A stretch of 64,000 nt of DNA from Rhodoferax sp. (GCF_030697375.1 NZ_JAUYQD010000064.1:62001-126000); one strand, 5' to 3'; shown: positions 28,202-38,178, counted from the stretch's first letter. Notes: generated by a model from the letters alone, not told the origin. A program made the numbers and translations.

Positions 28202-30759
28202 ACACGGACAAAGGGCTGAGCACGGCCCAAGCGGCACAACGCCTGCGCAGTGATGGCCCCAATGCGCTTCCCGGTGCGCACAAGCAACTGCTGCGCACCC
28301 TTGTCCGAGAAACACTGCGAGAGCCCATGTTCCTGCTGCTCCTGGCTGCAAGCTTGCTGTACCTGGCATTGGGCGACTTGCAAGAAAGTGTAATTTTGTT
28401 CGGCTTGGTGTTGGTTGTCGTGGCTTTAACGCTGTACCAGGAGGGCAAGACGGAGCGCGCCATGGCAGCCCTGCGCCACCTCGCCAGCCCGCGGGCGCGG
28501 GTGCTGCGTGAAGGACAAGCGCAATACATCGCCGGAAGCGACGTGGTGTGTGGGGACCTCCTTCTATTGGCAGAGGGTGACCGCATTGCCGCAGATGCCC
28601 TATTGCTCAGCGGCACCGACATCCAAGTGGACGAATCCCTGCTGACGGGTGAGGCTGCGCCTGTCCACAAATTGGCAAGCACGGCCACCACACCAACCAC
28701 AATCTCCGGGGCCGGCAGTGACCGTGCAGCCTCTTTGTTTTCTGGCACCTTGGTGGTGCATGGACACGGGGCAGCACGGGTTACTGCCACCGGACGCCAC
28801 AGCGAGATGGGGCGTATCGGCACGGCGTTGGAAACCTTGGTCAGCGAACGCTCGCCCCTAAAAAAACAAACGGCCCGACTGGTTCAAGTCCTGGCGATGA
28901 TTGCCGTGGGCACAAGCATGATGCTGGTTCTGGCTTACGGCCTTCTGCGAGGCGATTGGCTTGGTGCCTTGTTGGCAGGCATTGCGCTGGCCATGGCCTT
29001 ATTGCCGCAGGAGTTCACCGTGGTATTGACCGTGCTGCCGGCGCTGGGTGCCTGGCGCTTGTCGAAACAAAATGTTCTGACACGGCGCATTGCGGCGATT
29101 GAGACCCTGGGTGCCACGTCTGTACTGTGTGTAGACAAAACCGGCACGCTCACAGAAAACCGAATGACCGTGGCGGAACTTTTCGCCCTGGACGGCTGTA
29201 CCGCTCAGGGGGAAAGTCTGTCCATCGACTACGCCGCCCCCTCCGAGTTGCCAGAAACCTTTCATGGTCTGGTCGAATACTCCATTCTGGCCAGCATGGC
29301 GGACCCGTTTGACCCCATGGAAAAAGCGTTCCACCGCTTAGGGCAATATTTTCTGGAAGGTACCGAGCACCTGCACCGCGACTGGACTTTGGTGCGTGAG
29401 TATGGATTGACGCCCCAGTTGCGGGCCATGTCGCACGTATGGCAGGCCGTGGATGCAGACGCCCATGTGGTTGCCGCCAAGGGTGCCCCCGAAGCCATTG
29501 TCGATCTATGCCACCTGCGTGCGGAAATGCAGGTGCGCATCGCCACGGCAGTAGAGGCCATGGCCGCCAAGGGCTTGCGGGTGCTGGGGGTTGCCAAGGC
29601 GCGGTTTGCAGGAGATTCCTGGCCTGAGATAGAACATGACTTTGAGTTTGAATTCATCGGCTTGCTGGGCTTGGCTGACCCTTTGCGCCCGGAAATTCCG
29701 CAAGCCGTGGCCCAGTGTCGCTCTGCAGGCATCCGGGTGGTGATGATTTCCGGCGACTACCCCGCCACGGCGCATGCCATCGCAGTCCAGGCCCAACTGG
29801 ACTGTGCACAGCCCCACCAGATATTGACCGGCGACGATCTGGTCGCACTCAGCGATGCTGAGCTGCAACACCGAATGCGCACGGTAAGTGTGTGTGCGCG
29901 TGTGGCGCCCGAGCAAAAGCTGCGCATTGTGCAAGCTTTAAAAGCCAACGGTGAAATCGTGGCCATGACCGGTGATGGAGTTAACGACGCCCCCGCGTTA
30001 AAAGCTGCGCATGTGGGGATCGCCATGGGAGGACGTGGCTCTGACGTGGCCCGCGAAGCCGCCGCCCTGGTGCTGTTGGACGACAATTTTGCCTCCATCG
30101 TCCAGGCTGTGCGCCTGGGCCGGCGCATTTTTGACAACCTGCGCAAGTCCATGTCCTACATACTGGCGGTGCATGTGCCCGTTGCGGGGATGGCGTTGAT
30201 ACCCGTGTTCATGGGCTGGCCTGCGGCGCTTTTTCCCCTGCATATTGCATTTTTGGAACTGGTGGTTGGCCCTGCATGCTCCGTGGTGTTCGAAAACGAA
30301 CCCTCCGAGGCCAACATCATGCAACGCCCACCGCGTGACGCCAATGCCCGGCTCTTTGGTGGCATGACGCTGACTTTTGCGTTGTTACAAGGCCTTGGCG
30401 TGCTGTTGGTGGTGACAGTGGCATATGCCTGGGGTGTTTCACACTTCACCGAAAACATCGCCCGTGCATTTGCCTTCGTAACGCTAGTCACCGGCAATCT
30501 GGCGCTGATTTTCTCCAACCGCTCGCACCAAGCCTCTTTGTGGGCTTCACTTCGGACTCCCAACCGAATGCTGTGGGTGGTCACCGGCCTGACGCTGGCG
30601 CTCATGGCCGTGGCCATTTACCTGCCACCACTGGCGCGCCTGTTCTACTTTGCCCCCCTTCCCCCCACTACCCTTCTGGCCGCCAGCCTATTGGGCATTG
30701 CCAGTGTGCACTGGTTCGAAGTCCTCAAACTCAGCCGTGCAATATCGTCTAAGCTGTAG
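28171..30759 (+). CDS. Second cation P-type ATPase (P2-like), ion unknown
   Basis: An 862-residue P-type ATPase with actuator motif LTGEA (158-162), phosphorylation motif DKTGTLT (Asp322) and GDGVNDAPAL. The layout resembles P2 (Ca2+/Mn2+-type) pumps, but M4 reads LLPQEFTVVLTV where P2 pumps have a PEGL-like motif, and M6 reads FLELVVGPACSVVFENEP. A near-perfect AGGAGGT stands before the ATG, inside the end of the MgtA-like gene. The transported ion cannot be told from sequence alone. Confidence 0.85.
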   Translation: MVLPTPHEKLNTDKGLSTAQAAQRLRSDGPNALPGAHKQLLRTLVRETLREPMFLLLLAASLLYLALGDLQESVILFGLVLVVVALTLYQEGKTERAMAALRHLASPRARVLREGQAQYIAGSDVVCGDLLLLAEGDRIAADALLLSGTDIQVDESLLTGEAAPVHKLASTATTPTTISGAGSDRAASLFSGTLVVHGHGAARVTATGRHSEMGRIGTALETLVSERSPLKKQTARLVQVLAMIAVGTSMMLVLAYGLLRGDWLGALLAGIALAMALLPQEFTVVLTVLPALGAWRLSKQNVLTRRIAAIETLGATSVLCVDKTGTLTENRMTVAELFALDGCTAQGESLSIDYAAPSELPETFHGLVEYSILASMADPFDPMEKAFHRLGQYFLEGTEHLHRDWTLVREYGLTPQLRAMSHVWQAVDADAHVVAAKGAPEAIVDLCHLRAEMQVRIATAVEAMAAKGLRVLGVAKARFAGDSWPEIEHDFEFEFIGLLGLADPLRPEIPQAVAQCRSAGIRVVMISGDYPATAHAIAVQAQLDCAQPHQILTGDDLVALSDAELQHRMRTVSVCARVAPEQKLRIVQALKANGEIVAMTGDGVNDAPALKAAHVGIAMGGRGSDVAREAAALVLLDDNFASIVQAVRLGRRIFDNLRKSMSYILAVHVPVAGMALIPVFMGWPAALFPLHIAFLELVVGPACSVVFENEPSEANIMQRPPRDANARLFGGMTLTFALLQGLGVLLVVTVAYAWGVSHFTENIARAFAFVTLVTGNLALIFSNRSHQASLWASLRTPNRMLWVVTGLTLALMAVAIYLPPLARLFYFAPLPPTTLLAASLLGIASVHWFEVLKLSRAISSKL

Positions 30760-30762
30760 GCA

Positions 30763-31362
30763 ATGCACCGAATTCCCACCCCCACCAAAGATGAAATTGC
30801 GGGTCTTGAACCCCTGGCCCGACTTGGACTGGACCGCATTGCGGTTGTCTCTAGCCCCCAGCAGGCGGACAAGGCTTTTGAAGTGCTGAATGCCTGCGCC
30901 GTGTTGGGGTTTGATACCGAGTCCAAACCCACGTTTGTCAAAGATGAAGTCTCGGCAGGCCCCCATGTGGTGCAATTCTCCACCTTGCACCACGCCTACG
31001 TCTTTCAACTGCACGATACAGCTTGCCGAGAGGCCGCATCCGAACTGTTGGAGTCAAGCCGCCTGATGAAAGTGGGATTCGGGCTTGCCGGAGACCATGT
31101 GCAGATCAAGCGCACCTTGGGTGTTCACCCCAAAAATGTGCTGGATTTGAATGTGATTTTTAAAGAGAAAGGCTACGGCAGAGAGTTGGGTGTGCGCGGC
31201 GCTGTGGCTGTCATGTTCAAACGCCGCTTTCTGAAGTCCAGGAAGGCCACCACCTCCAACTGGTCCAACCGGCAACTGACAGAAAGCCAGATTGTTTACT
31301 CTGGCAATGACGCGTGGGCGGCCATTCAGGTCTACCACGCGCTAGGCCTGATGCCGTCTTAG
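30763..31362 (+). CDS. DEDDy 3'-5' exonuclease (WRN/RNase D-like)
   Basis: A 199-residue single-domain 3'-5' exonuclease. The four acidic residues of the DEDDy type can be placed: Asp51 and Glu53 (FDTES), Asp111 (GFGLAGDHVQ) and Asp183 with Tyr179 (YSGNDAWAA). It starts 3 bp after the P-type ATPase stop, so it probably belongs to the same transcript. Whether it acts on DNA or RNA is unknown. Confidence 0.87.
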   Translation: MHRIPTPTKDEIAGLEPLARLGLDRIAVVSSPQQADKAFEVLNACAVLGFDTESKPTFVKDEVSAGPHVVQFSTLHHAYVFQLHDTACREAASELLESSRLMKVGFGLAGDHVQIKRTLGVHPKNVLDLNVIFKEKGYGRELGVRGAVAVMFKRRFLKSRKATTSNWSNRQLTESQIVYSGNDAWAAIQVYHALGLMPS

Positions 31363-31673
31363 TCCAGATTGGCTTCCAGCACGCTGGGTTCCTTCGCTTG
31401 GCGGTAACCGCTTTTGGCCAACAACTCCAGATAAAACGCGTCACCACCGGCTGCTGCCACGGCATCGATCAGCGCAGTGATGGTTGCGAAATGCACCACT
31501 TCAGCGTTTTCTGCACTCGTGCCAAACCTGCAATCGAAATCCCAGTAGTCCACGCCTGCAGGCAGAGGCACACGCCGCTGGCGCTTCACGTACTTGCGAA
31601 TCTCGTGCTTGGTTGCGTCCAACACGCGGTCGCGGTTTTTGCCTTCGATGTTGAGTTTGAATGTTTTTTTCAC
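31359..31673 (-). CDS. DUF6172-like conserved protein
   Basis: A 104-residue protein starting MKKTFKLNIEGKNRDRVLDATKHEIRKY in two charged blocks, followed by FDCRFGTSAENAEVVH. I recall this as a conserved proteobacterial family of unknown function (DUF6172). It converges on the exonuclease gene with a 4-bp overlap of stop codons. Confidence 0.72.
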   Translation of the reverse strand: MKKTFKLNIEGKNRDRVLDATKHEIRKYVKRQRRVPLPAGVDYWDFDCRFGTSAENAEVVHFATITALIDAVAAAGGDAFYLELLAKSGYRQAKEPSVLEANLD

Positions 31674-31946
31674 AGTGTCCTTAAAGCCAGTCTGATATCA
31701 CCCCCGACGGGCGTGATGGAAGAGCGCACGATTATGCGACGGTTATTTTTTTGTGTTGCAATTTATCAATAGGCGCAGGGCGTTGTTCCCTTGGCGCCGA
31801 TCTTTACAAAAGACTGGTTTTTCTGGCATATTTTTCTTCTAAAAATTGCGCGCAAAACTTTAATTGAACCTATCATTAGTTACCTGTACCTAATACTCAA
31901 AGTGTCGTTATTTTCCTGGTGACACCTAACTGAAATAGGAGGCTCT
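31674..31946. other. Divergent intergenic region before prkA
   Basis: About 270 bp between the DUF6172 gene (minus) and prkA (plus), clearly more AT-rich than its surroundings. An imperfect hairpin ATCAC-C-CCC-GAC-GGG-C-GTGAT lies at 31697-31717 and a second GC-rich one at about 31772-31798. A good ribosome-binding site (AGGAGG) precedes prkA. No sigma-54 or sigma-70 site is convincing. Confidence 0.5.
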
Positions 31947-33869
31947 ATGGATGCAATTGGCAACTTCGTCGCCCGCTACGCACGCAGCCGCGAAGAGGAA
32001 CTTTCCATCGACGACTACCTTGCGGAATGCAAGCGCAGTCCTCTGGCCTACGCTACGGCTTCCGAGCGGATGTTGACCGCCATTGGTGAGCCTGAGTTGG
32101 TGGACACCCGCAACGATCCCCGTTTGTCTCGCCTGTTCGCCAACAAGGTGATCAAACGCTACCCTGCCTTTGCCGAGTTTTACGGCATGGAGGATGCCAT
32201 TGAGCAGGTTGTCAGCTACTTCCGCCATGCCGCGCAAGGCTTGGAAGAGCGCAAGCAGATTTTGTATCTGTTGGGCCCCGTGGGTGGCGGCAAGAGTTCG
32301 ATTGCTGAGCGCCTCAAATACCTGATGCAGCAGGTGCCGTTTTATGCCATCAAGGGTTCTCCCGTCAACGAGACTCCCTTGGCCTTGTTTGACCCAATAG
32401 AAGATGGGCCTATCCTGCAGGAAAACTTTGGCATCCCCAGCCGTTACCTGAAACGCATTTTGTCGCCTTGGGCGGTCAAGCGCTTGGATGAGTTTGGTGG
32501 CGATATTCGGCAATTCAGGGTGGTCAAGCGTTATCCCAGCATCCTGAAGCAAATCGGCTTGGCCAAAACCGAGCCGGGTGACGAAAACAACCAAGACATC
32601 AGTTCGCTGGTGGGCAAGGTAGACATCCGCAAACTGGAGAGTTATGCCCAGGACGACCCGGACGCCTACAGCTACTCCGGCGGCCTGTGCCTGGCCAACC
32701 AGGGCATGCTGGAATTTGTGGAAATGTTCAAGGCCCCCATCAAGGTGCTGCACCCCTTGCTCACGGCTACGCAGGAAGGCAACTTCAAGGGCACCGAGGG
32801 CTTTGGCGCCATCCCGTTTGACGGCATTGTGCTGGCGCACAGCAACGAGAGCGAATGGAAGACCTTCCGCAACAACAAAAACAACGAAGCGTTTTTGGAC
32901 CGTATTTACATCGTCAAGGTGCCCTACTGCCTAAGTGTGCGCGAAGAGGTCAAGATCTACGAAAAACTCATCCGCGAATCGTCTTTGGGTGAAGCCAAAT
33001 GCGCCCCCGGAACACTCAAGATGATGAGCCAGTTCTCCATCCTCACACGCCTCAAAGAGCCAGAAAACTCCAGCCTGTACAGCAAAATGCAGGTCTACGA
33101 CGGTGAAAGCCTCAAAGACACCGACCCGCGTGCCAAGAGCTACCAGGAGTACCGCGACTACGCAGGGGTGGACGAAGGCATGAGTGGTGTTTCCACCCGG
33201 TTTGCGTTCAAGATACTCTCCAAGGTCTTTAACTTCGACAGCTCCGAAGTGGCGGCCAATCCCGTGCACCTGATGTACGTGCTGGAGCAACAGATTGACC
33301 GCGAACAGTTCCCCGCCGAACTGGAAACCAAGTACACCGGCTTCATCAAAGAGTACCTGGCCCCCCGGTATGCCGAGTTCATCGGCAAGGAAATCCAGAC
33401 CGCCTACCTGGAAAGCTACAGCGAGTACGGGCAAAACATCTTTGACCGCTATGTCACGTATGCGGACTACTGGATCCAGGACAACGAGTACCGCGACACC
33501 GACACCGGCGAATCCTTCGACCGTTCGGCCCTGAACGCTGAACTGGAAAAAATTGAAAAACCGGCGGGCATTGCGAATCCGAAAGACTTCCGCAACGAGA
33601 TCGTCAATTTTGTGTTGCGCGCCCGTGCCAACAACCAGGGCAAAAATCCAAGTTGGACCAGCTACGAAAAGCTGCGGCTGGTCATTGAGAAAAAGATGTT
33701 CTCCAACACCGAAGAGCTTTTACCTGTGATCAGTTTCAATGCCAAGGCCAGCGTCGATGAAGCAAAGAAGCACGAAGACTTTGTCACCCGCATGGTGGCC
33801 AAAGGCTATACCTCCAAACAGGTGCGTTTGCTGTGCGAATGGTACTTACGCGTACGCAAGAGCTCCTGA
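31947..33869 (+). CDS. prkA: PrkA/YeaG serine protein kinase (AAA-type)
   Basis: PrkA-family protein: an AAA ATPase domain with Walker A GPVGGGKS (110-117), followed by the PrkA C-terminal kinase-like domain. The 640 residues match E. coli YeaG. Family knowledge: it is induced in nitrogen starvation and stationary phase and acts with YeaH. It is the first gene of prkA-yeaH-spoVR, with AGGAGG just before the ATG. Confidence 0.95.
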   Translation: MDAIGNFVARYARSREEELSIDDYLAECKRSPLAYATASERMLTAIGEPELVDTRNDPRLSRLFANKVIKRYPAFAEFYGMEDAIEQVVSYFRHAAQGLEERKQILYLLGPVGGGKSSIAERLKYLMQQVPFYAIKGSPVNETPLALFDPIEDGPILQENFGIPSRYLKRILSPWAVKRLDEFGGDIRQFRVVKRYPSILKQIGLAKTEPGDENNQDISSLVGKVDIRKLESYAQDDPDAYSYSGGLCLANQGMLEFVEMFKAPIKVLHPLLTATQEGNFKGTEGFGAIPFDGIVLAHSNESEWKTFRNNKNNEAFLDRIYIVKVPYCLSVREEVKIYEKLIRESSLGEAKCAPGTLKMMSQFSILTRLKEPENSSLYSKMQVYDGESLKDTDPRAKSYQEYRDYAGVDEGMSGVSTRFAFKILSKVFNFDSSEVAANPVHLMYVLEQQIDREQFPAELETKYTGFIKEYLAPRYAEFIGKEIQTAYLESYSEYGQNIFDRYVTYADYWIQDNEYRDTDTGESFDRSALNAELEKIEKPAGIANPKDFRNEIVNFVLRARANNQGKNPSWTSYEKLRLVIEKKMFSNTEELLPVISFNAKASVDEAKKHEDFVTRMVAKGYTSKQVRLLCEWYLRVRKSS

Positions 33870-33916
33870 AGCGCCCAGCCCGCACCGCCGCTTCTCAACA
33901 CTGATGGAGGATCATC

Positions 33917-35185
33917 ATGGCCCTTCAGATCATTGACCGCCGCCTATCGGGCAAGAACAAGTCCATAGGGAACCGTGAGCGTTTTTTGCGCCGCTACAAA
34001 GACCAAATTGGTGATGCGGTGCGCAAGGCGGTTTCGGACCGGGGCATACGCAACATGGAGCAGGCCGAAAACATCACCATTCCCAAAAAAGACATTGGTG
34101 AGCCGGTGTTTCACCACGGCAAAGGCGGCATTCGCGACACCGTGCACCCCGGCAACAAAGACTATGTACGTGGCGACCACATTGCCAGGCCCAAGGGTGG
34201 CGCGGGTGGGCGCGGCGGCCAGGCCAGCGATTCTGGAGAAGGAGAAGACGACTTTACCTTCACCCTCAGCAAAGAAGAGTTCATGCAAATCTTCTTTGAA
34301 GACTTGGCCTTGCCCCACCTGCTGCGCACCCAGATTGGTGACAACCCCGAATGGAAGAGCCACCGTGCCGGCTACTCCCACGATGGCACGCCCAACAACC
34401 TGCACATCGTGCGCTCCATGCGCGGAGCGCTGGGGCGGCGCATTGCCATGGGCACCTCGTCGCGCAATGCGTTGTTGGAAAAAGAAGCCTTGCTGGCCGA
34501 ATTCAAACGTTTTCCCGAGGGGCGTGAAACGGAAATCGTGGCTCTGGAGCGTGAAATTCTGGAATTGAAGAGGCGCCTGAGCAAAATTCCGTTTTTGGAC
34601 CCCATTGACCTGTACTTTCGCAACCGGGTGCGGGTGCCAGTGCCCACTAGCAAAGCCGTCATGTTTTGCCTGATGGACGTATCGGGCTCCATGGACCAGG
34701 AGCGCAAAGACCTGTCCAAACGGTTCTTTACCCTGCTCTACCTGTTCTTGACGCGGCACTATGAAAAGATCGACATCGTCTTCATACGCCACCACACCCA
34801 GGCGCAAGAGGTAGACGAAGACACCTTCTTCCATGCCACCGAAACCGGCGGCACCGTGGTCAGCAGCGCACTGGTGCTCATGCACCAGATCATTCAGGCC
34901 CGCTACCCGCATGGCGACTGGAACATCTACGGCGCGCAGGCCAGTGACGGCGACAACTTTTCCGATGACAGCGCCCGCTGCACCGAGGTCTTGTCCGAAA
35001 AATTGCTGCCGCTGGTGCGCTACTTTGCCTATGTACAAGTCGCCGAGGAAGAGCAAAATCTCTGGCGGGAATATGTTCAGCTGCAAAGCAAACATGCCAA
35101 CTTTGCCATTCGCAAGGCCACGGAAGCATCGCAGATCTACCCGGTGTTTCGTGACCTCTTCAAGAAGGAAGGGGCACCCTCATGA
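33917..35185 (+). CDS. yeaH: YeaH (DUF444) family protein with VWA-like domain
   Basis: DUF444 protein of 422 residues. The N-terminal half contains basic DNA- or RNA-like patches and a Gly-rich stretch (KGGAGGRGGQASDSGEGEDD); the C-terminal half is a von Willebrand A-like domain with the MIDAS motif MDVSGSMD. It works with PrkA in stress responses in enterobacteria. It lies 47 bp after prkA and overlaps spoVR by 4 bp. Confidence 0.94.
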   Translation: MALQIIDRRLSGKNKSIGNRERFLRRYKDQIGDAVRKAVSDRGIRNMEQAENITIPKKDIGEPVFHHGKGGIRDTVHPGNKDYVRGDHIARPKGGAGGRGGQASDSGEGEDDFTFTLSKEEFMQIFFEDLALPHLLRTQIGDNPEWKSHRAGYSHDGTPNNLHIVRSMRGALGRRIAMGTSSRNALLEKEALLAEFKRFPEGRETEIVALEREILELKRRLSKIPFLDPIDLYFRNRVRVPVPTSKAVMFCLMDVSGSMDQERKDLSKRFFTLLYLFLTRHYEKIDIVFIRHHTQAQEVDEDTFFHATETGGTVVSSALVLMHQIIQARYPHGDWNIYGAQASDGDNFSDDSARCTEVLSEKLLPLVRYFAYVQVAEEEQNLWREYVQLQSKHANFAIRKATEASQIYPVFRDLFKKEGAPS

Positions 35186-36804
35186 ACCCTGGCAAGCAAC
35201 CCATTTTGGAGCGGCGTCAATGGGAGAACCTCAAACAGGTTCCACCCACTGGAGACCGGCGGCCCAACACCATCTTGCAGGCGCCACTGCCTGCCCCCGC
35301 GCGCGCTACCACCCCGCTGCCAGACCCCAGCGATTGGACCTTTGAATTGATTGACAAGTACCACGACGTCATCCGCCAGACTGCGGAGCGTTTTGGCCTG
35401 GACACCTACCCCAACCAGCTTGAAATCATCACGGCCGAGCAAATGATGGACGCCTACGCCTCGGTCGGCATGCCCATCAACTACCGCCATTGGAGCTATG
35501 GCAAGGAGTTCATCAGCACCGAGAAGAAATACCGCCGGGGTCACATGGGCCTGGCCTATGAAATCGTCATCAACTCCAACCCCTGCATCGCCTACCTGAT
35601 GGAGGAAAACACCACCGCCATGCAGGCTCTGGTGATTGCCCATGCCGCCTACGGCCACAATAGCTTCTTCAAGGGCAACTACCTGTTTCGCATGTGGACC
35701 GATGCATCCAGCATCATTGACTACCTGGTCTATGCCAAAAATTACGTTGCCGAATGTGAAGAACGCTACGGCATGCAGGAGATGGAGACTTTTCTGGACT
35801 CCTGCCATGCCCTGGCCAGCTATGGCGTGGACCGCTACCGCCGCCCCAGCCGGCGCAGCCTGGCCCAGGAGGTGCTGGAGCGCAAGGCGCGGGAGGCCCA
35901 TGCCCAACAACAGATCAATGACCTGTGGCGTACCGTGCCGGTGAAAGAAGGGGTTGCCGGCCAAACACTGAAGGCGGAGCGCTTTCCGGTAGAGCCCCAA
36001 GAAAACCTGCTGTACTTCATCGAGAAGAATGCACCCTTGCTGCGGCCCTGGCAGCGAGAAATTGTGCGCATCGTGCGCAAGATCTCGCAGTACTTTTACC
36101 CGCAGCGCCAAACCCAGGTCATGAACGAAGGCTGGGCCACCTTTTGGCACCACAAGCTGCTCAACACCCTGTACGACGACGGCCACCTCAGCGATGGCGT
36201 GATGCTGGAGTGGATGACCTCCCACACCAACGTCATCTACCAGCCTCCCGTGGACCACCGGGCCTACAGTGGCATCAACCCCTATGCGCTGGGTTTTTCG
36301 ATGTACACCGATATCAAGCGTATTTGCGACGCCCCCACCGAAGAAGACCGCGCCTGGTTCCCCGACATTGCCGGTGCGCCCTGGCTGCCCACGCTGCACC
36401 ATGCCATGCGCAACTTCAAGGACGAGAGCTTTATTGGCCAATTTCTCTCGCCCAAACTCATGCGCGATATGCACCTGTTTTCCATCCATGACGATGAAAA
36501 ACTCAGTGAACTGGAAGTGTCCGCCATCCATGACGATGCGGGCTACCAGCGCATTCGCCAATCCCTGTCGCAGCAGTACGACCTGGGCACCCGCGAGCCC
36601 AACATCCAGGTGTGGGACGTGAACCTGCGCGGCGACCGCACCCTCACCCTGCGGCACAGCCAGTACCAGGACCGCCCGCTGGGCGAAAGCACCCTTGAAG
36701 TGCTCAAACACGCAGCCCGTTTATGGGGATTTGGGGTGCGGTTGGAGAGTGTGAACAACGCTGGCACCGTGACCAAGGAGTGGGCTGTTTCCAGTCCCGC
36801 GTAA
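35182..36804 (+). CDS. SpoVR-family protein (YcgB-like)
   Basis: SpoVR/YcgB family protein of 540 residues, with the conserved blocks SYGKEFISTEKKYRRGHMGL, AHAAYGHNSFFKGNYLF and MNEGWATFWHHKLLNTLYDDG. Named after a Bacillus sporulation gene, but here part of the widespread non-sporulating prkA-yeaH-spoVR operon. Biochemical function is not settled. Translation is probably coupled to yeaH through the ATGA overlap. Confidence 0.94.
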   Translation: MNPGKQPILERRQWENLKQVPPTGDRRPNTILQAPLPAPARATTPLPDPSDWTFELIDKYHDVIRQTAERFGLDTYPNQLEIITAEQMMDAYASVGMPINYRHWSYGKEFISTEKKYRRGHMGLAYEIVINSNPCIAYLMEENTTAMQALVIAHAAYGHNSFFKGNYLFRMWTDASSIIDYLVYAKNYVAECEERYGMQEMETFLDSCHALASYGVDRYRRPSRRSLAQEVLERKAREAHAQQQINDLWRTVPVKEGVAGQTLKAERFPVEPQENLLYFIEKNAPLLRPWQREIVRIVRKISQYFYPQRQTQVMNEGWATFWHHKLLNTLYDDGHLSDGVMLEWMTSHTNVIYQPPVDHRAYSGINPYALGFSMYTDIKRICDAPTEEDRAWFPDIAGAPWLPTLHHAMRNFKDESFIGQFLSPKLMRDMHLFSIHDDEKLSELEVSAIHDDAGYQRIRQSLSQQYDLGTREPNIQVWDVNLRGDRTLTLRHSQYQDRPLGESTLEVLKHAARLWGFGVRLESVNNAGTVTKEWAVSSPA

Positions 36805-36875
36805 ACTGGGCCCCTTGGGACTGCGGTTTGGACAGCAGTTCCCCCCTCTTACCAAGCGCCCAAACGCCTATCTCC

Positions 36876-38114
36876 ATGCCATTTTCTTCCCTGGGTTTGT
36901 CCCCTGCGCTCCTGCGCGCCGTCAGCACCAAAGCCTATGCCGCGCCCACCCCCATCCAAACGCTGGCCATCCCGCCCGTGCTGCAAGGGCGTGATGTGCT
37001 GGGCTCGGCGCAAACCGGCTCGGGCAAGACCCTGGCTTTTGCTCTGCCCCTGCTGCAACAACTAGAGCAAAGCACGCTGTACAGCCCCCGGCGGGTGCTG
37101 GCGCTGATTCTGGTGCCCACGCGAGAGCTTGCTGCCCAGGTGGGTGACGAGATTCGCAGCCTGGCAACCCTGCTGCCCCAGGCCATGAAAGTCACCACCG
37201 TGTTCGGCGGGGTCTCCATCAATCCGCAAATGATGGGCCTGCGCAGCGGCACCGACATCATGGTGGCCACCCCCGGGCGCTTGCTGGATTTGGTAGACCA
37301 CAACGCCCTCACCCTGTCGGACGTCAAAACCCTGGTTCTGGACGAAGCCGACCGCTTGCTAGACCTGGGTTTTGCCGAAGAAATTGAGCGCATCCTGGCC
37401 CTGCTGCCCGCCCAGCGGCAAAACCTGTTTTTCTCGGCCACCTTTCCGCAATCGGTGCAGGCACTGGCCAACACACTGCTGCGCGACCCGGTGCGTGTGG
37501 ACGTGCTGCCCAACCCACAAGACGCCCCCGACATCCAGCAACGCGCCATCGCCGTAGACCCCAGCCGGCGCACCCAGTTGCTGCGCCACCTGATCCAGGA
37601 CAACGCCTGGAGCCGGGTGCTGGTATTTGTCGCCACCAAACACGCCGCCGAAATCGTGGCCGACAAGCTGCGCAAGGCCGACATCCACGCCGAACCCTTC
37701 CACGGCGTGCTCAGCCAAGGCAAACGCAACCAGGTGCTCATGGACTTCAAGGCCTCCCGCGTCACCGTGGTCATCGCCACCGACCTGGCCGCCCGGGGCA
37801 TCGACATCGCCCAACTGCCCGTGGTGGTGAACTACGACCTGCCCCGCTCGGCGGTGGACTACACCCACCGCATCGGCCGCACCGGCCGCGCCGGGGAAAG
37901 TGGTTTGGCGGTGAACTTTGTCAGCGCCGAAACCGAAACCCACTTCCACCTCATCGAAAAACGCCACGGCCTGGCCCTACCGCTGGAACATGTCCCCGGC
38001 TTTGAGCCCACCGAAACCGAAGTAACGCCCTCCCCCGGCAACGGCGGCATCAAAGGCAAACGCCCCAGCAAGAAAGACAAGCTGCGCGCGGCAGCCGCAC
38101 GTGGAACCCCTTAA
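36876..38114 (+). CDS. rhlE: DEAD-box RNA helicase, RhlE group
   Basis: ATP-dependent RNA helicase of 412 residues. Q motif YAAPTPIQTLAIPPVL, Walker A AQTGSGKT (45-52), DEAD box in LVLDEADRLLDLGF, SAT motif in FFSATFP and motif VI HRIGRTGRAG are all intact. It ends with a short basic tail (KRPSKKDKLRAA). The ATG at 36876 is chosen because the preceding 51 open codons encode nothing helicase-like. Confidence 0.92.
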   Translation: MPFSSLGLSPALLRAVSTKAYAAPTPIQTLAIPPVLQGRDVLGSAQTGSGKTLAFALPLLQQLEQSTLYSPRRVLALILVPTRELAAQVGDEIRSLATLLPQAMKVTTVFGGVSINPQMMGLRSGTDIMVATPGRLLDLVDHNALTLSDVKTLVLDEADRLLDLGFAEEIERILALLPAQRQNLFFSATFPQSVQALANTLLRDPVRVDVLPNPQDAPDIQQRAIAVDPSRRTQLLRHLIQDNAWSRVLVFVATKHAAEIVADKLRKADIHAEPFHGVLSQGKRNQVLMDFKASRVTVVIATDLAARGIDIAQLPVVVNYDLPRSAVDYTHRIGRTGRAGESGLAVNFVSAETETHFHLIEKRHGLALPLEHVPGFEPTETEVTPSPGNGGIKGKRPSKKDKLRAAAARGTP

Positions 38115-38116
38115 TT

Positions 38117-38169
38117 GGCCTCTAGCCCCCGTATTCATTGCGCAAACAGCTATGAAAAACATAGCAACT
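38117..38169 (+). repeat. Dispersed ~50-bp repeat, copy 2
   Basis: Starts GGCCTCTAGCCCCCGT, continues with TGCGCAAACAGCTATG and ends in a perfect hairpin GCTATG-AAAAA-CATAGC. It sits 2 bp after the rhlE stop codon and marks the left edge of the accessory island. Confidence 0.9.
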
Positions 38170-38178
38170 TGTTTACAA

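Noticed and set aside
31820..31840. Possible sigma-54 promoter (TGGCAT...) before prkA
   Set aside because: The -12 GC element is missing at the required distance.
33944..35095. 383-codon open frame antisense to yeaH
   Set aside because: Lies wholly inside YeaH, which has a clear VWA domain; composition is typical of a shadow frame.
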